Shown here piece after piece: positions 26,966 to 36,149 of a stretch of DNA of 64,000 nucleotides. This stretch comes from an uncultured Bacteroidales bacterium (GTDB lineage Bacteria; Bacteroidota; Bacteroidia; Bacteroidales; Muribaculaceae). The notes below the pieces were generated by a model. The model made no database searches and was not told the DNA's origin. It saw only the letters and a program-made list of their open reading frames with translations. The stretch is from positions 124,001 through 188,000 of the forward strand of contig CADCFN010000011.1 in NCBI GenBank assembly GCA_902800715.1, given 5' to 3'. The position numbers were made by a program, and so were the translations under genes. Each line of letters begins with the position of its first letter. Position 1 is the first letter of the stretch.

Positions 26966-28570
26966 TCAACCGCCTAGAATAATCTTGATTACCGCATTGA
27001 TGTCACCCACGGTGATTTCGCCATCACCATTGACATCGGCACGTTCAAGGAGACCGTCATCTGCACCAGCACCCAATATTACCCGGATAATGGCATTGAT
27101 GTCACCCACTGTCACCTCGCCGTCGTCATTCACGTCGCCGGGAATAACGGCTGGAGCCGACGGGTCAAACTCCAACTGTTCGTCCATCCACTCCAATCGA
27201 TTGTGGAGCCATTGCTTAATGAAATCAATCTCTTCCTCGAAACTATTGGCAACGAAATAATTGGGCCAGACGTAGGTACCCCAGCGGGGCCATGCCCTGG
27301 TATTGCGTGCCACGGCGCCTTCGGCGGTCAGTACACCAGCCAATGAGTCCACCACTGCCATCAGAGCGTCCTCCTGCAGATTTTTGCGACGATATTGTGC
27401 CCAGCGATGCTTGAGCAGCTTGGTATAGGTCGAATCGCTGTTGAGTTTGTACCACCAAAAAGGAATCAGGAAACTTTCGTTCCTGGGATACATGATGTCA
27501 TTGGCCTCATAGGTCCATAAATCAGTTCTCCAGCCATTATAGTAATTGGCGTTGCCGTATGCCAGATTCATGTCCCACACCACCATCTTGAACAACGAGT
27601 CCCTGCTGTCACGTTGCTTGTAAAACTTACCGCTCAAGCGGTAAGCATCAACATTGTGGGCAAACTCCTGGGCAATCTGATAGTCAACGAATGACATCAC
27701 GTCGAGATACCTGCGATAACCCACGTCGGGATCGGCAAAGTCATTGGAAGCCAGTGCATCCTCCATCAAGTCGATGCGATGCTGGATATACTGCATCTGG
27801 GCAGGGGTTATTTCATCATAGTCTGGCGACTTATACTGGAAATAGATGGAACGGTTGGTTATTTCCTTGCCATAGCTCATCACCGGGCGATACTTCGACC
27901 GATAGTATGGCTCGTTATTGCGCTCGACCGATAGCAGATAGCCGCCTGTGAGTTCGTCACCTTCTTCCCCAGGGTCGTCCAGATTAAGGCGGTATTTGCC
28001 TTTAGAAACGACTTCACACAAGACATACACACCATAGTAGGTGCCATCAAGGTATAGTTCGCAGAAACGTCCCTGTGGCGTGTAATCCATCCACGGACGG
28101 GAAATCTCATACGCCAACAGGTCACGCAGCATGCTTTTGTCGGCATAGGGGGCAATCAATGCCCAGTTGTTGTCCTTGCCCATGCCCAGCAGACTCACTT
28201 TCTTCTTCTCACCACCCTGCTCGAGCGGCTTGTCGATGGGACGGAACGAATAAGGTTTCTTGGGGCTGTTGTCAAAAGACGATTCGCCACGGTAACGCAG
28301 GGCAACATATCCCTCATAGTCGATATGCTGACCTGGATGGGCGACTGTATCGGCATAGTTGAGTCGGCCTTCCCCGTTGTAAATGACCTTCATCGTCGCC
28401 GTGATGCGGTCAGTACGGCTAATAGTAGCGCCCCCGACATTAATCCACACAATGGGCAGATTAGTCGAGTCGATTTTCACATAAACGTAATCTGGCGGAT
28501 AATTGGGCAGACGTGAGAAGGCGGTACTCATCGTCAGCAATGCCGCCAAAAACAAAAACAACCGTTTCAT
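26966..28570 (-). CDS. secreted CotH-like protein with dockerin
   Basis: A 534-residue exported protein: signal peptide 1-20, CotH domain (about 70-430) with VALRYRGESSFDNSPKKPYSF, LLGMGKDNNWALIAPYADKS, MLRDLLAYEISR, GVYVLCEVVSKGKYRL and KMVVWDMNLAYGN. CotH proteins are atypical kinases of spore coats; the KPY lysine and the D-containing WDMNLAYGN block match known active-site elements. The dockerin ends the protein (GDVNDDGEVTVGDINAIIR, DVNGDGEITVGDINAVIK). Fusions of CotH and dockerin occur in cellulosomal and gut species; whether this copy phosphorylates proteins outside the cell is unknown. Last gene of the leftward block. Confidence 0.88.
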   Translation of the reverse strand: MKRLFLFLAALLTMSTAFSRLPNYPPDYVYVKIDSTNLPIVWINVGGATISRTDRITATMKVIYNGEGRLNYADTVAHPGQHIDYEGYVALRYRGESSFDNSPKKPYSFRPIDKPLEQGGEKKKVSLLGMGKDNNWALIAPYADKSMLRDLLAYEISRPWMDYTPQGRFCELYLDGTYYGVYVLCEVVSKGKYRLNLDDPGEEGDELTGGYLLSVERNNEPYYRSKYRPVMSYGKEITNRSIYFQYKSPDYDEITPAQMQYIQHRIDLMEDALASNDFADPDVGYRRYLDVMSFVDYQIAQEFAHNVDAYRLSGKFYKQRDSRDSLFKMVVWDMNLAYGNANYYNGWRTDLWTYEANDIMYPRNESFLIPFWWYKLNSDSTYTKLLKHRWAQYRRKNLQEDALMAVVDSLAGVLTAEGAVARNTRAWPRWGTYVWPNYFVANSFEEEIDFIKQWLHNRLEWMDEQLEFDPSAPAVIPGDVNDDGEVTVGDINAIIRVILGAGADDGLLERADVNGDGEITVGDINAVIKIILGG

Positions 28571-28578
28571 ACGTCTGC

Positions 28579-28586
28579 AAAATTAA
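28579..28586 (-). promoter_or_regulatory. possible -7 box of the CotH gene
   Basis: TAATTTTG on the minus strand, only 8 bp above ATG 28570. No -33 element at the proper distance, so the gene may instead be read from upstream. Confidence 0.3.
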
Positions 28587-28728
28587 TCAAAAAATTGTGC
28601 AAGACGCATACAAAAGCAGATATTATTTGATTTTGATATAGCGCAGGCAGATAAACCTATTCTTTTCAACAAAAAACCACATTAGAATCCATGGCAACCG
28701 CAGCCGATGCGCTGGGCATCCAACCATA

Positions 28729-31308
28729 TCAGTTGGAGCCCAGTATCATCCTGATTACCATGTTGATATCGCCAATCGTCACTTCTCCGTCACCGTTCAC
28801 GTCAGCGCAGCGGGAAACGGCGGCAGGGACCTGATAACCAAGAATCACGCTGATAATGCTGTTCACGTCGCCAATGCCTACCTCGCCATCACCGTTCACA
28901 TCGCCCGGGACAGCCTCATGATAGATAAACGAGCGGATGTCGCAATAGTCGGTATACTGCAATGTAGTGCCCCCATCAAGGGTACGGTAAGCATAGCGGG
29001 CACGCACATAATAGGTCTTGCCATCGGTCAGTTTGCCAGCGCCCTTGATGGTTCCCAACTGAGGTGTCTCAAATGTGCCATTGTCGAGCGTGCCGTTATA
29101 GGTTGAGCGCGTGGGGAAGGTCGTAGAGTTGCTGATTTGCACCCTTAACGACGCTGCGCCTTCCTCCTTCTCAAAGCGCACTGCATCAAAGGAATAAAGC
29201 ACTGTATCGCTCTCGGTCGGGAAGACATAAGCGGGAACAGGAGGTATGACCTCGACAGTAGTGAACGACGAGACAGGGGTCACCACGGTGGCTTCACCAT
29301 AGGTCGCTGTTACGCGGGCATAATAGGTCGTTGCGCCCCCCAAGCGGTACTTGGGAACGGTCCATTGCGGGTTATTGACACGGATGGTGTCGGGGGTGGT
29401 CATCCGCTCATTGGACGACAATTCCAACAGATAAGACGTTCCTGGAGCGCCAGCCGTCCAAGTGATGGTAGGCGACAAGGAAACGTCTGTCGCAGCCGCG
29501 GCAGGCGAGGTGATGCGCATCTCACCCAGCGTGAAACTGCGCGGTTCACTCGCATGGTCCCATTGATTGAGGCCACGAGCCACTACACGCCACCAATAGG
29601 TGCCGCTGGTCAGGCAAGGAATCTTGGGCAAGGGGCAACTCATCGAGTCCACCTCGACCTGCGCCACGAGCGACTGCATCTGCTCGTCGGAATAAACCTG
29701 CACCAGATAGGTCGAAGTCTCGCCAGCCCATTGCAGGAACGAGAGTTCAGGCACCTCGGCACCGTCCTCGGGATAAAGCAATACGGGCTGCGCAGCCTGA
29801 GTGGGTACTATACCGGGCATCACAGGAGCATACTCATTCTCCCAGCGGTCGAGAATCGATACGGCATAACGGTAGCCCTCACGCTTTTTGACAGGCAAAG
29901 TATAGGATGCCCAATAGCTCACACCATCGATATACTTGGCTTGGGCATTGAAATCATTGTCCTCCACTCCATCGGGGATGGCATAAACGACATAACGCAC
30001 ATTGGGGATGCTGTCCCACGACAAGGTGCCGTCACTATAGGTCAGATTGGTTACCGTAGTATAGGTTCTATCGGGGTTTAGCCACGCCGGGGCGGGATTC
30101 AGCGCTATCGTCGAATAAAGACTGTCCTTGAGCCAGGTGCGCAACTGACGCACTTTGCCGTCAATCACCTCCTTCTTGTTGCGCCACGTGCCGTAGCGGA
30201 AGTAAACCATACCTGGATTGCCACCGGCAGCCATCGCTTCGCGCATGACGTGTCCCTGCTTGACAAACTCTGCCAGCGTCCAGCCTTCTTCATCGGGAAT
30301 CCACTGGCTGATGAAGATATGACGGTTAAAACGGGCGGCTATCTTGCCCCACCATTGGGTGACGCCAGTAAAGGTACCTGTCGTCTTCCAATATACCTGC
30401 GGTGCCAGGAAATCGATTGTGCCGCGCGTAACCCATGCCATGGGGTCGCTGTAAATCTGGTTGTATTGCCAGTCACTACCAGGACTCGGCTCCACACCAT
30501 ACTGGTCGGCCACCGCCTGGGAACTGCACGCTACACCGGCGGGCCCGATGCCAAAGCGCACCCACGGCTTGGTCGATTTGACCATGTCGTTCACGTCTTT
30601 GACCATCTGGTTGACGTTCTCACGGCGCCAGTCGCCCTGCGACATCGTACCACCCGAGGCCTTGTAGGCACTATACAGGTCGGCATCAAGCGAAAATGAC
30701 GGATTGTCCTGATTATAGAAATAATCGTCAAACACCAGTCCATCCACGTCATACTTCACAAGGATATCCTTGCAAACGTCCACCACGCGCTGGCGCACTT
30801 CGGGGATGCCGGGATTGAGCACCGTTTCATAGCTGGTGGTCAACAACCACTCGGGATGAGTGTAGATGTAATCCAGCTCGCTTTGTCCCCACAAGTTCGA
30901 GCCGTGGCCATAACGGTAAGGATTGACCCAGGCATAGACCTCAATGCCACGCTTGTGGGCCTCCTCGACAAGAAATCCAAACGGGTCGAAGGCAGGAGCC
31001 ACACCACGCGTACCCGACACATAGCTGGACCAGGGTTCGTATGCCGAGTTATACATTGCATCACACATCGCCCTGACGTGATAATACACCACATTGATGT
31101 GGTTAACGCGCATGGTGTCAAGCATCTTGCGGCAGGCATTCTGAACGATGGGCGTGTTGCTAGACGTGATAGCGCCGCTGGGCCAATCGCTCAGGTAGGC
31201 TGTCATCCAGATGCCTCGCTGCTCCCGTTTGGGCGGCATATCGGCTGCCATGACAAAACTGGCGACAAATGTCACCAGTAATGCCATTATGAATATATTT
31301 CTTTTCAT
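28729..31308 (-). CDS. secreted GHL10-type (DUF187) glycosyl hydrolase with FnIII-like parts and dockerin
   Basis: An 859-residue exported protein: signal peptide 1-21; a catalytic TIM-barrel-like domain of the GHL10/YngK type (about 30-400) with REQRGIWMTAYLSDWPS, NVVYYHVRAMCDAMYNS, GIEVYAWVNPYRYG, DVDGLVFDDYFYNQD and DFLAPQVYWK; then about three Ig/FnIII-like parts; then the dockerin (GDVNGDGEVGIGDVNSIIS, DVNGDGEVTIGDINMVIR). YngK-like proteins act on glycans related to peptidoglycan or other amino-sugar polymers, but the substrate is not settled. It follows the two lipoproteins of the SusCD unit, separated by a palindromic repeat. A hairpin at about 28712-28743 spans the stop codon without a T-run. 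Confidence 0.9.
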   Translation of the reverse strand: MKRNIFIMALLVTFVASFVMAADMPPKREQRGIWMTAYLSDWPSGAITSSNTPIVQNACRKMLDTMRVNHINVVYYHVRAMCDAMYNSAYEPWSSYVSGTRGVAPAFDPFGFLVEEAHKRGIEVYAWVNPYRYGHGSNLWGQSELDYIYTHPEWLLTTSYETVLNPGIPEVRQRVVDVCKDILVKYDVDGLVFDDYFYNQDNPSFSLDADLYSAYKASGGTMSQGDWRRENVNQMVKDVNDMVKSTKPWVRFGIGPAGVACSSQAVADQYGVEPSPGSDWQYNQIYSDPMAWVTRGTIDFLAPQVYWKTTGTFTGVTQWWGKIAARFNRHIFISQWIPDEEGWTLAEFVKQGHVMREAMAAGGNPGMVYFRYGTWRNKKEVIDGKVRQLRTWLKDSLYSTIALNPAPAWLNPDRTYTTVTNLTYSDGTLSWDSIPNVRYVVYAIPDGVEDNDFNAQAKYIDGVSYWASYTLPVKKREGYRYAVSILDRWENEYAPVMPGIVPTQAAQPVLLYPEDGAEVPELSFLQWAGETSTYLVQVYSDEQMQSLVAQVEVDSMSCPLPKIPCLTSGTYWWRVVARGLNQWDHASEPRSFTLGEMRITSPAAAATDVSLSPTITWTAGAPGTSYLLELSSNERMTTPDTIRVNNPQWTVPKYRLGGATTYYARVTATYGEATVVTPVSSFTTVEVIPPVPAYVFPTESDTVLYSFDAVRFEKEEGAASLRVQISNSTTFPTRSTYNGTLDNGTFETPQLGTIKGAGKLTDGKTYYVRARYAYRTLDGGTTLQYTDYCDIRSFIYHEAVPGDVNGDGEVGIGDVNSIISVILGYQVPAAVSRCADVNGDGEVTIGDINMVIRMILGSN

Positions 31309-31321
31309 AGCTCAGAGTTTT

Positions 31322-31349
31322 GTAGAGACGCAAGATTTTGCGTCTCCAC
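31322..31349. repeat. 28-bp palindromic repeat, family of GTAGAGACGCAA
   Basis: gtagagacgcaa (31322-31333) faces ttgcgtctccac (31338-31349), one mismatch, 4-nt loop. The same family recurs at 49159-49185. It sits in the gap between the PKD lipoprotein and the GHL10 gene and may also attenuate transcription. Confidence 0.7.
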
Positions 31350-31359
31350 TTTTATGTCC

Positions 31360-33090
31360 TTAGAACAAGTTGGTCAGGCGCGGGTTGATGCACACACCCA
31401 GAATCCTGTCCTTGTTACCGTTGAAGTTATAAACCTTGCCGTCCTCGGGATTGAAGTAGTAGAGGCCGGTGGTATAGGTCTTCTCGGTCGTAGCGGCACG
31501 GAAGCCGAAATAGACGTAATGCGTCTGGGCATCTACGGCAAACTGCGTGGTGTAAACACCCTCGGCATCGGTCGTGTTGATGGGATCGGCCTCCATGGTG
31601 ATGAAGTGAACGTACTTGTCATAGGTCACCGTGGCATTCTCAGCAGGAATCTGATACTGGGTGAAGCCCACACCAGGCGTGGTGCCCTTGGTCATCCACA
31701 CATACAGGTAGCCCAGGTCCTCGTCAAGCGTGAAAGCACGCGGCTGGGTGGTCTCGAGCACGATGGGATGAGGAATGGGCACGCCAGTACCGGTCTTGCC
31801 GATATCGCTCGGACGGAAGCGGTAGATACCGTTACCCGAATAGTTCTTGCCCCACCAGAACATACCCGTGCGGTCGAGGTAGAGTCCCGTGTGGATAGCA
31901 CCATAGGCGATACCCTGTCCGTAGTAACTCAACTGGTTGTTGACCACATAATAGCCAGCGGTGCTGTTGAAGTTGGTCTGCTCGGTCTCGCCACGTGCCG
32001 ACAGCGGCATGGTGCGGATACCTGTGTTGCGGTCGGTGTAATAGAGCGTAGTGCCGTCGGTACAGCCTTGGAAGGGGTCGTTGAAGGCGGGACCGCCCAC
32101 GTTGGTCACCATGACATTGGTTGTCGAGCCGTCGGCGCTCATGACGGTAATTTTGCCGTCGCCCAGGTTACCGGCCTCATCGTTGATGTAGTAATACTGC
32201 TTGCCGCAGTCCAGGATATAGACGTTGTCCTGCTCAATGACATCACTCTCGGTCACCGTCTTCTCGGTGGCAAATACCAGCGTGGTGGGCATATTGCCTG
32301 AGCTGACGCCCATATCAAACGGCAGATTCTTGGTGCCAGGGGGCAGCTGTGAGAGGTCTACCAGTTTCACCGCCATGATATTACCGCCCTGAGTAGCATA
32401 ATAGAGCGTGGGAGCGGGAATCGATGAGCCCACCTGCACGTTCACATAGCTATCCTCCAAGCGGCGGTTCTCGCCGTTGATGTCAAACCACGTCTGCAAC
32501 GTAATCTTCTGCGAACCGATGTTGCTGAAGGTCAGCTTGCCGGGGTTGTCGGTCGTGCCGTCCTCGTGGCTGTAGCCCTCAAAGGTCGTAATCAGGTTAC
32601 CCTCGGCATCGCGCGTGCCCTCGGGGAAAGTCCACACATACTTGCAGGTCAAGTTCTCGGGGTTGGGCAACTCGATGTCGAGACTCACGTTCACATCGTT
32701 GATGACAACAGGTGTAGCACTCTGCTCAACAACGCTCAACATGGGAGCAATGTCATAGATGAGCAGCGGATAGGTGCGGCATCCCACACCGTCAACCGTC
32801 AGCGTCACCTGATAGATGCCAGCTTTGTTATACTTGTGCGAGGGATTCATGTCGGTGGAACTTGTACCGTCGCCGAAATCCCATCTCACTTGGCCCGACT
32901 TGGAAGAAGTGTTGGTAAACTCCACTGTCGAGACCACATAGAAGTCCAGACCATAGCGGTCGTCGTCCACCCTATAGGTGAAATCCACATCCTTGGTGGC
33001 AAAATTGTCATAGTCGGGTGTCTTGTCGATACACGACACGGCAAACATCGCCATCATGATAATGAATGCTATTTTATTGAATGTCTTCAT
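31360..33090 (-). CDS. PKD-domain lipoprotein, probable surface glycan-binding protein
   Basis: A 576-residue lipoprotein: lipobox AVSC at residues 17-20 followed by Asp/Lys-rich CIDKTPDYDN, as in surface-exported Bacteroidetes lipoproteins. A PKD domain lies near 40-110 (VRWDFGDGTSSTDMNPSHKY, GIYQVTLTVDG). The remainder (about 130-570) has repeated YYTDRNTGIRTMPL and FYVYFGFR-like strands that may form a beta-propeller. It is the fourth gene after SusC and SusD; in such loci the position is often filled by a surface glycan-binding protein, which is my inference. I recognise no catalytic motif. Confidence 0.75.
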   Translation of the reverse strand: MKTFNKIAFIIMMAMFAVSCIDKTPDYDNFATKDVDFTYRVDDDRYGLDFYVVSTVEFTNTSSKSGQVRWDFGDGTSSTDMNPSHKYNKAGIYQVTLTVDGVGCRTYPLLIYDIAPMLSVVEQSATPVVINDVNVSLDIELPNPENLTCKYVWTFPEGTRDAEGNLITTFEGYSHEDGTTDNPGKLTFSNIGSQKITLQTWFDINGENRRLEDSYVNVQVGSSIPAPTLYYATQGGNIMAVKLVDLSQLPPGTKNLPFDMGVSSGNMPTTLVFATEKTVTESDVIEQDNVYILDCGKQYYYINDEAGNLGDGKITVMSADGSTTNVMVTNVGGPAFNDPFQGCTDGTTLYYTDRNTGIRTMPLSARGETEQTNFNSTAGYYVVNNQLSYYGQGIAYGAIHTGLYLDRTGMFWWGKNYSGNGIYRFRPSDIGKTGTGVPIPHPIVLETTQPRAFTLDEDLGYLYVWMTKGTTPGVGFTQYQIPAENATVTYDKYVHFITMEADPINTTDAEGVYTTQFAVDAQTHYVYFGFRAATTEKTYTTGLYYFNPEDGKVYNFNGNKDRILGVCINPRLTNLF

Positions 33091-33131
33091 ATTCAGTAGT
33101 CAGCTAGATGCTAATAGCTCATGGCTAAAAG

Positions 33132-34178
33132 CTAGTTCAACGTCACTTCTTTGTTATCGGTAGTCACACCCACCTTGCCGTCGGTGTCATACACGCGGAA
33201 TTGGGGTTCCAGATAGTAGGTGCGGGTGAAATTCACCGTGTAGACCTTGTCGGCCGTGTTGTAAATCCACGACGTGAAGGGAATCGTCTCGAGCATGCTC
33301 TTGAAATAGGGCATGTACTGGCGGCGCACCGTGGTAATCTTGCCACCAGTGTCGTCGCTGTAGCGCGAGAAGAGCCAGAATGCCGACTTGTAAACCGGCT
33401 GCACATTCACACCCGACGGGGCTTCACTCTGGTTAGCGATTTCATGGAAAATGGCTTTTCCGTCATCGCCCACCGTGATATAGTAGTAATGGTCCACTTC
33501 ATCGGTGGTGAACCAGGCATTGGACTTATCATCGGTCGTCGTGTCGGTCGGGAAATCAATGTTGTACTGGGCATTCAGCTGCTCAAACAGCTCGATAGGG
33601 AAGTTGTACTTGATATAGACGTTGCGCAGGTCGTTGTAGTAGGTGCTGTCCTTGGTCAATGCGTTGACCATGTAGGCCATGAACTCATCCCGGAACGTCG
33701 AGGGATAATAACTGTCAAACTTCTCCTGATCCCACTCCTCAGGATTCACCCAGGTCACAGGGGCGAGGGTGCGGGAAGTGGGGAAACTGTCGGTCAGCAC
33801 ATACTCGTAACCATCCCACACGGCTTTGCTATGGGGATAAGTGGCTACCATCTGGCTGGAGCGCACCGTGTCGGTCAAGGAGTAGTTCTTGGTGTAAGCC
33901 AGCGACGTGGTCAACTTGCTAGTCGCCGTGGCGGTCTGCTCACGCTTGATGAGGCACCACACCTCGCTGTGGTCAATCGCTTTTTCGCTAGTGGTATAGT
34001 ACTTGCCCTTGAAGGTGGCATAGCGGCCCGCCTTGACCACCGTGGAGCCTTGCTCCCAGTCCACTGTGGGCAGCACCTGACCGAGTTGTCCGTTGTCAGC
34101 AAACGGGTCATGTATCGCACACGAGGCCATGAGCAGTGCCATCAGAGCCATCAAACCATATAATTTATATCGTTTCAT
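33132..34178 (-). CDS. lipoprotein of unknown function in SusCD locus
   Basis: I start at ATG 34178 (MKRYKLYGLMALMALLMASC), where the lipobox LMASC ends a signal peptide; an upstream start adds MTTI only. The mature part is about 328 residues, Tyr- and Thr-rich, with no recognised domain. It lies between SusD (40 bp) and the PKD lipoprotein (42 bp) in the same direction, so co-transcription is likely. Position suggests an outer-membrane accessory of the SusCD pair, but nothing in the sequence proves this. Confidence 0.7.
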   Translation of the reverse strand: MKRYKLYGLMALMALLMASCAIHDPFADNGQLGQVLPTVDWEQGSTVVKAGRYATFKGKYYTTSEKAIDHSEVWCLIKREQTATATSKLTTSLAYTKNYSLTDTVRSSQMVATYPHSKAVWDGYEYVLTDSFPTSRTLAPVTWVNPEEWDQEKFDSYYPSTFRDEFMAYMVNALTKDSTYYNDLRNVYIKYNFPIELFEQLNAQYNIDFPTDTTTDDKSNAWFTTDEVDHYYYITVGDDGKAIFHEIANQSEAPSGVNVQPVYKSAFWLFSRYSDDTGGKITTVRRQYMPYFKSMLETIPFTSWIYNTADKVYTVNFTRTYYLEPQFRVYDTDGKVGVTTDNKEVTLN

Positions 34179-34218
34179 AATTGTTGTCAACTATTAACTG
34201 TTATCTATTAACTGTTCA

Positions 34219-36132
34219 CTACTCTTGAGTCAACGAGGTGACATCACCATAGTTGTGGGCCCATATCATGGGTTCCTGCAACCACTTGTAGTTCTTGTAG
34301 GCACCCAGACGCTCGAGTTCCTGGCGGTTGTACTTCTCCTCGGTCTCGGGGTCGTAGTTGATGCGCTGAATCCAGGTGTTCTCCTTCTGCTCCTCGGTCA
34401 GACCGTCAATCCAGTAGGCTGAATAGAGGTTGTAGGGACGGCGCAGGGTGGGATAAACGATTTCCTGGTTGTCACCGATGCCGTAGTGGTTGCGGTTGTT
34501 ACTGTAGTGGTAACGTCGCATGTCGGTCCACTGCTCGGGTTGCAAATACATGGCGATGTACTTCTGCTGCATCAGGTCGCTCAACGTGAATTCACTGGGG
34601 TTGAAGAACCAGTGCTTGTTGCCACGGTCGGTCACCTTGTGCACGGCCACGTTCTTGCCCTTGTAGTAGTCCTCGTTGTCGAGGAAGGCGGCAATCTGTC
34701 CATCCCAGTACTCAGCAGGCTGGTAACCGGGCTTACCGCCAGCAACCGAGTTGCCGGGGTATTTGTTGTCGGTCGAAGCGTTGTAGTTCTCGTTGGGATA
34801 GAGTCGCAAGAAGGCGGCAAGATGGCGTTGGATATTCCATTGAGTGGCTTCCTTGGCCAGGGCGCACGCCTCAGTCTTGTTACCCATCCAGTACATGGCC
34901 TCCGCCTTGATGAAGAAGAGCTCTTCCATCGTGAAGATGGGGTTATAGGCATCGGCGGCACCAGCATAGGCGCCCATGTACAGGTTGGGATAGTTGGCAA
35001 TTTTGTAAGATGTACCCATACCGATGTTGTTCTCCAGATAACGCATCTTGATGCGTTCACTGGCTACCGACGGGCTCGCGGGTCCCGTACGGGCAATCAT
35101 CAGCAGGCCGCAGCGCGGGTCGTTGGCAAAGCCGTCGTGAGCGCCCTCGGCATTAAACATACCGCAGGTCATCTCGTTGTCGGGCTTGCTGATACCCATC
35201 AGGTCCACCATGAAGAACTTACTCGGGATGGCACTGCCCAACAGGTTGCCACGCGACTCCCAGGAGTTGATGACGGGCTGGGCAACGCTCCAAACGGCGT
35301 TCTGCGTACCCGTGCCACCGTCCCAGTAATAACGCGGCTCGTTGCCGAACCATGCGTCACGGCCGCCCTGGTAGTCAAACACGTCGCCCTTGCGCCACTG
35401 GTTGATGGCGGCATCAGCAGCGTCGATAATCTTCTGGCACATCGCGGGGCTGCGGTCCACATTGGGGATGTTGCGCAACAGCAGGCGGGCCTTTACGGCC
35501 AGCACCAGGCCTTTCCACTTCTCCAAGTCACCGCCATAGACGCGGTCTTCCTTAGGTGTGAGCGGCTGGTTGTCAGGACTGTTGACAATGGCGGGGTCCT
35601 CATACATCTTGATGAGGTCTTCGCACTCTTGCATCATCCAGGCATATACCGAAGCTTGGGTGTCATAGGTGGGAGCGATGCTCTGATAAGCCTCGCTGCG
35701 GGGGATGTCGCCAAAGGCATCGGTTGTCAACTGGGTGGACATCAGCATGATGGTGCGGCCTATCAACTCGTAGTTGGGCGAATTGATGGCTTTGGAGTTG
35801 TTCACCAGATTGACGGTGTTCTTGCCAATGTCATAGAAATGACGGCGCCACATCGGGTGGCGGTTCATCGTCAGCATCTCCCACTCGCACTTGTAGCTGT
35901 AGGCACCCACCGAACTCTTGCCGCCGGTGGTGAGCATCTGGGAGAAGTAGGCGTAATATTCACTGTGGTCATAAACAATCTGCTGGGCGTAATAGATAAT
36001 GACGGGCAGACCGTCCTTTGCCTCTATCTTATGGGCCCTGTCGGGGTTGACATTGTCATCGAGCACATCATTGCAGCTCACCGACATCAGGCCAACCAGC
36101 ATCAATAATGCTAAAAATTTAATCTTTTTCAT
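34219..36132 (-). CDS. SusD/RagB-like outer-membrane lipoprotein
   Basis: A 637-residue lipoprotein with lipobox MSVSC at residue 20. SusD-like_2 features: TPR-like helical parts, AFGDIPRSEAYQ near residue 140, a central PTYDTQASVYAWMMQECEDLI, and C-terminal YYKGKNVAVHKVTDRG and QKYIAMYLQPEQWTDMRRY. SusD proteins form the lid on a SusC transporter and bind the glycan or peptide. It follows SusC by 17 bp, which supports a matched pair. The ligand is unknown; adjacent GH20 and GHL10 enzymes favour an amino-sugar glycan. Confidence 0.92.
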   Translation of the reverse strand: MKKIKFLALLMLVGLMSVSCNDVLDDNVNPDRAHKIEAKDGLPVIIYYAQQIVYDHSEYYAYFSQMLTTGGKSSVGAYSYKCEWEMLTMNRHPMWRRHFYDIGKNTVNLVNNSKAINSPNYELIGRTIMLMSTQLTTDAFGDIPRSEAYQSIAPTYDTQASVYAWMMQECEDLIKMYEDPAIVNSPDNQPLTPKEDRVYGGDLEKWKGLVLAVKARLLLRNIPNVDRSPAMCQKIIDAADAAINQWRKGDVFDYQGGRDAWFGNEPRYYWDGGTGTQNAVWSVAQPVINSWESRGNLLGSAIPSKFFMVDLMGISKPDNEMTCGMFNAEGAHDGFANDPRCGLLMIARTGPASPSVASERIKMRYLENNIGMGTSYKIANYPNLYMGAYAGAADAYNPIFTMEELFFIKAEAMYWMGNKTEACALAKEATQWNIQRHLAAFLRLYPNENYNASTDNKYPGNSVAGGKPGYQPAEYWDGQIAAFLDNEDYYKGKNVAVHKVTDRGNKHWFFNPSEFTLSDLMQQKYIAMYLQPEQWTDMRRYHYSNNRNHYGIGDNQEIVYPTLRRPYNLYSAYWIDGLTEEQKENTWIQRINYDPETEEKYNRQELERLGAYKNYKWLQEPMIWAHNYGDVTSLTQE

Positions 36133-36149
36133 AGTCGTTGGCCTCCTGT

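Noticed and set aside
28712-28743. Strong hairpin across the stop codon of the GHL10 gene as terminator
   Set aside because: No T-run follows on the minus strand.
34486-36108. 540-residue plus-strand frame antisense to susD
   Set aside because: It is a shadow of the susD coding frame and shows no family or start signal.
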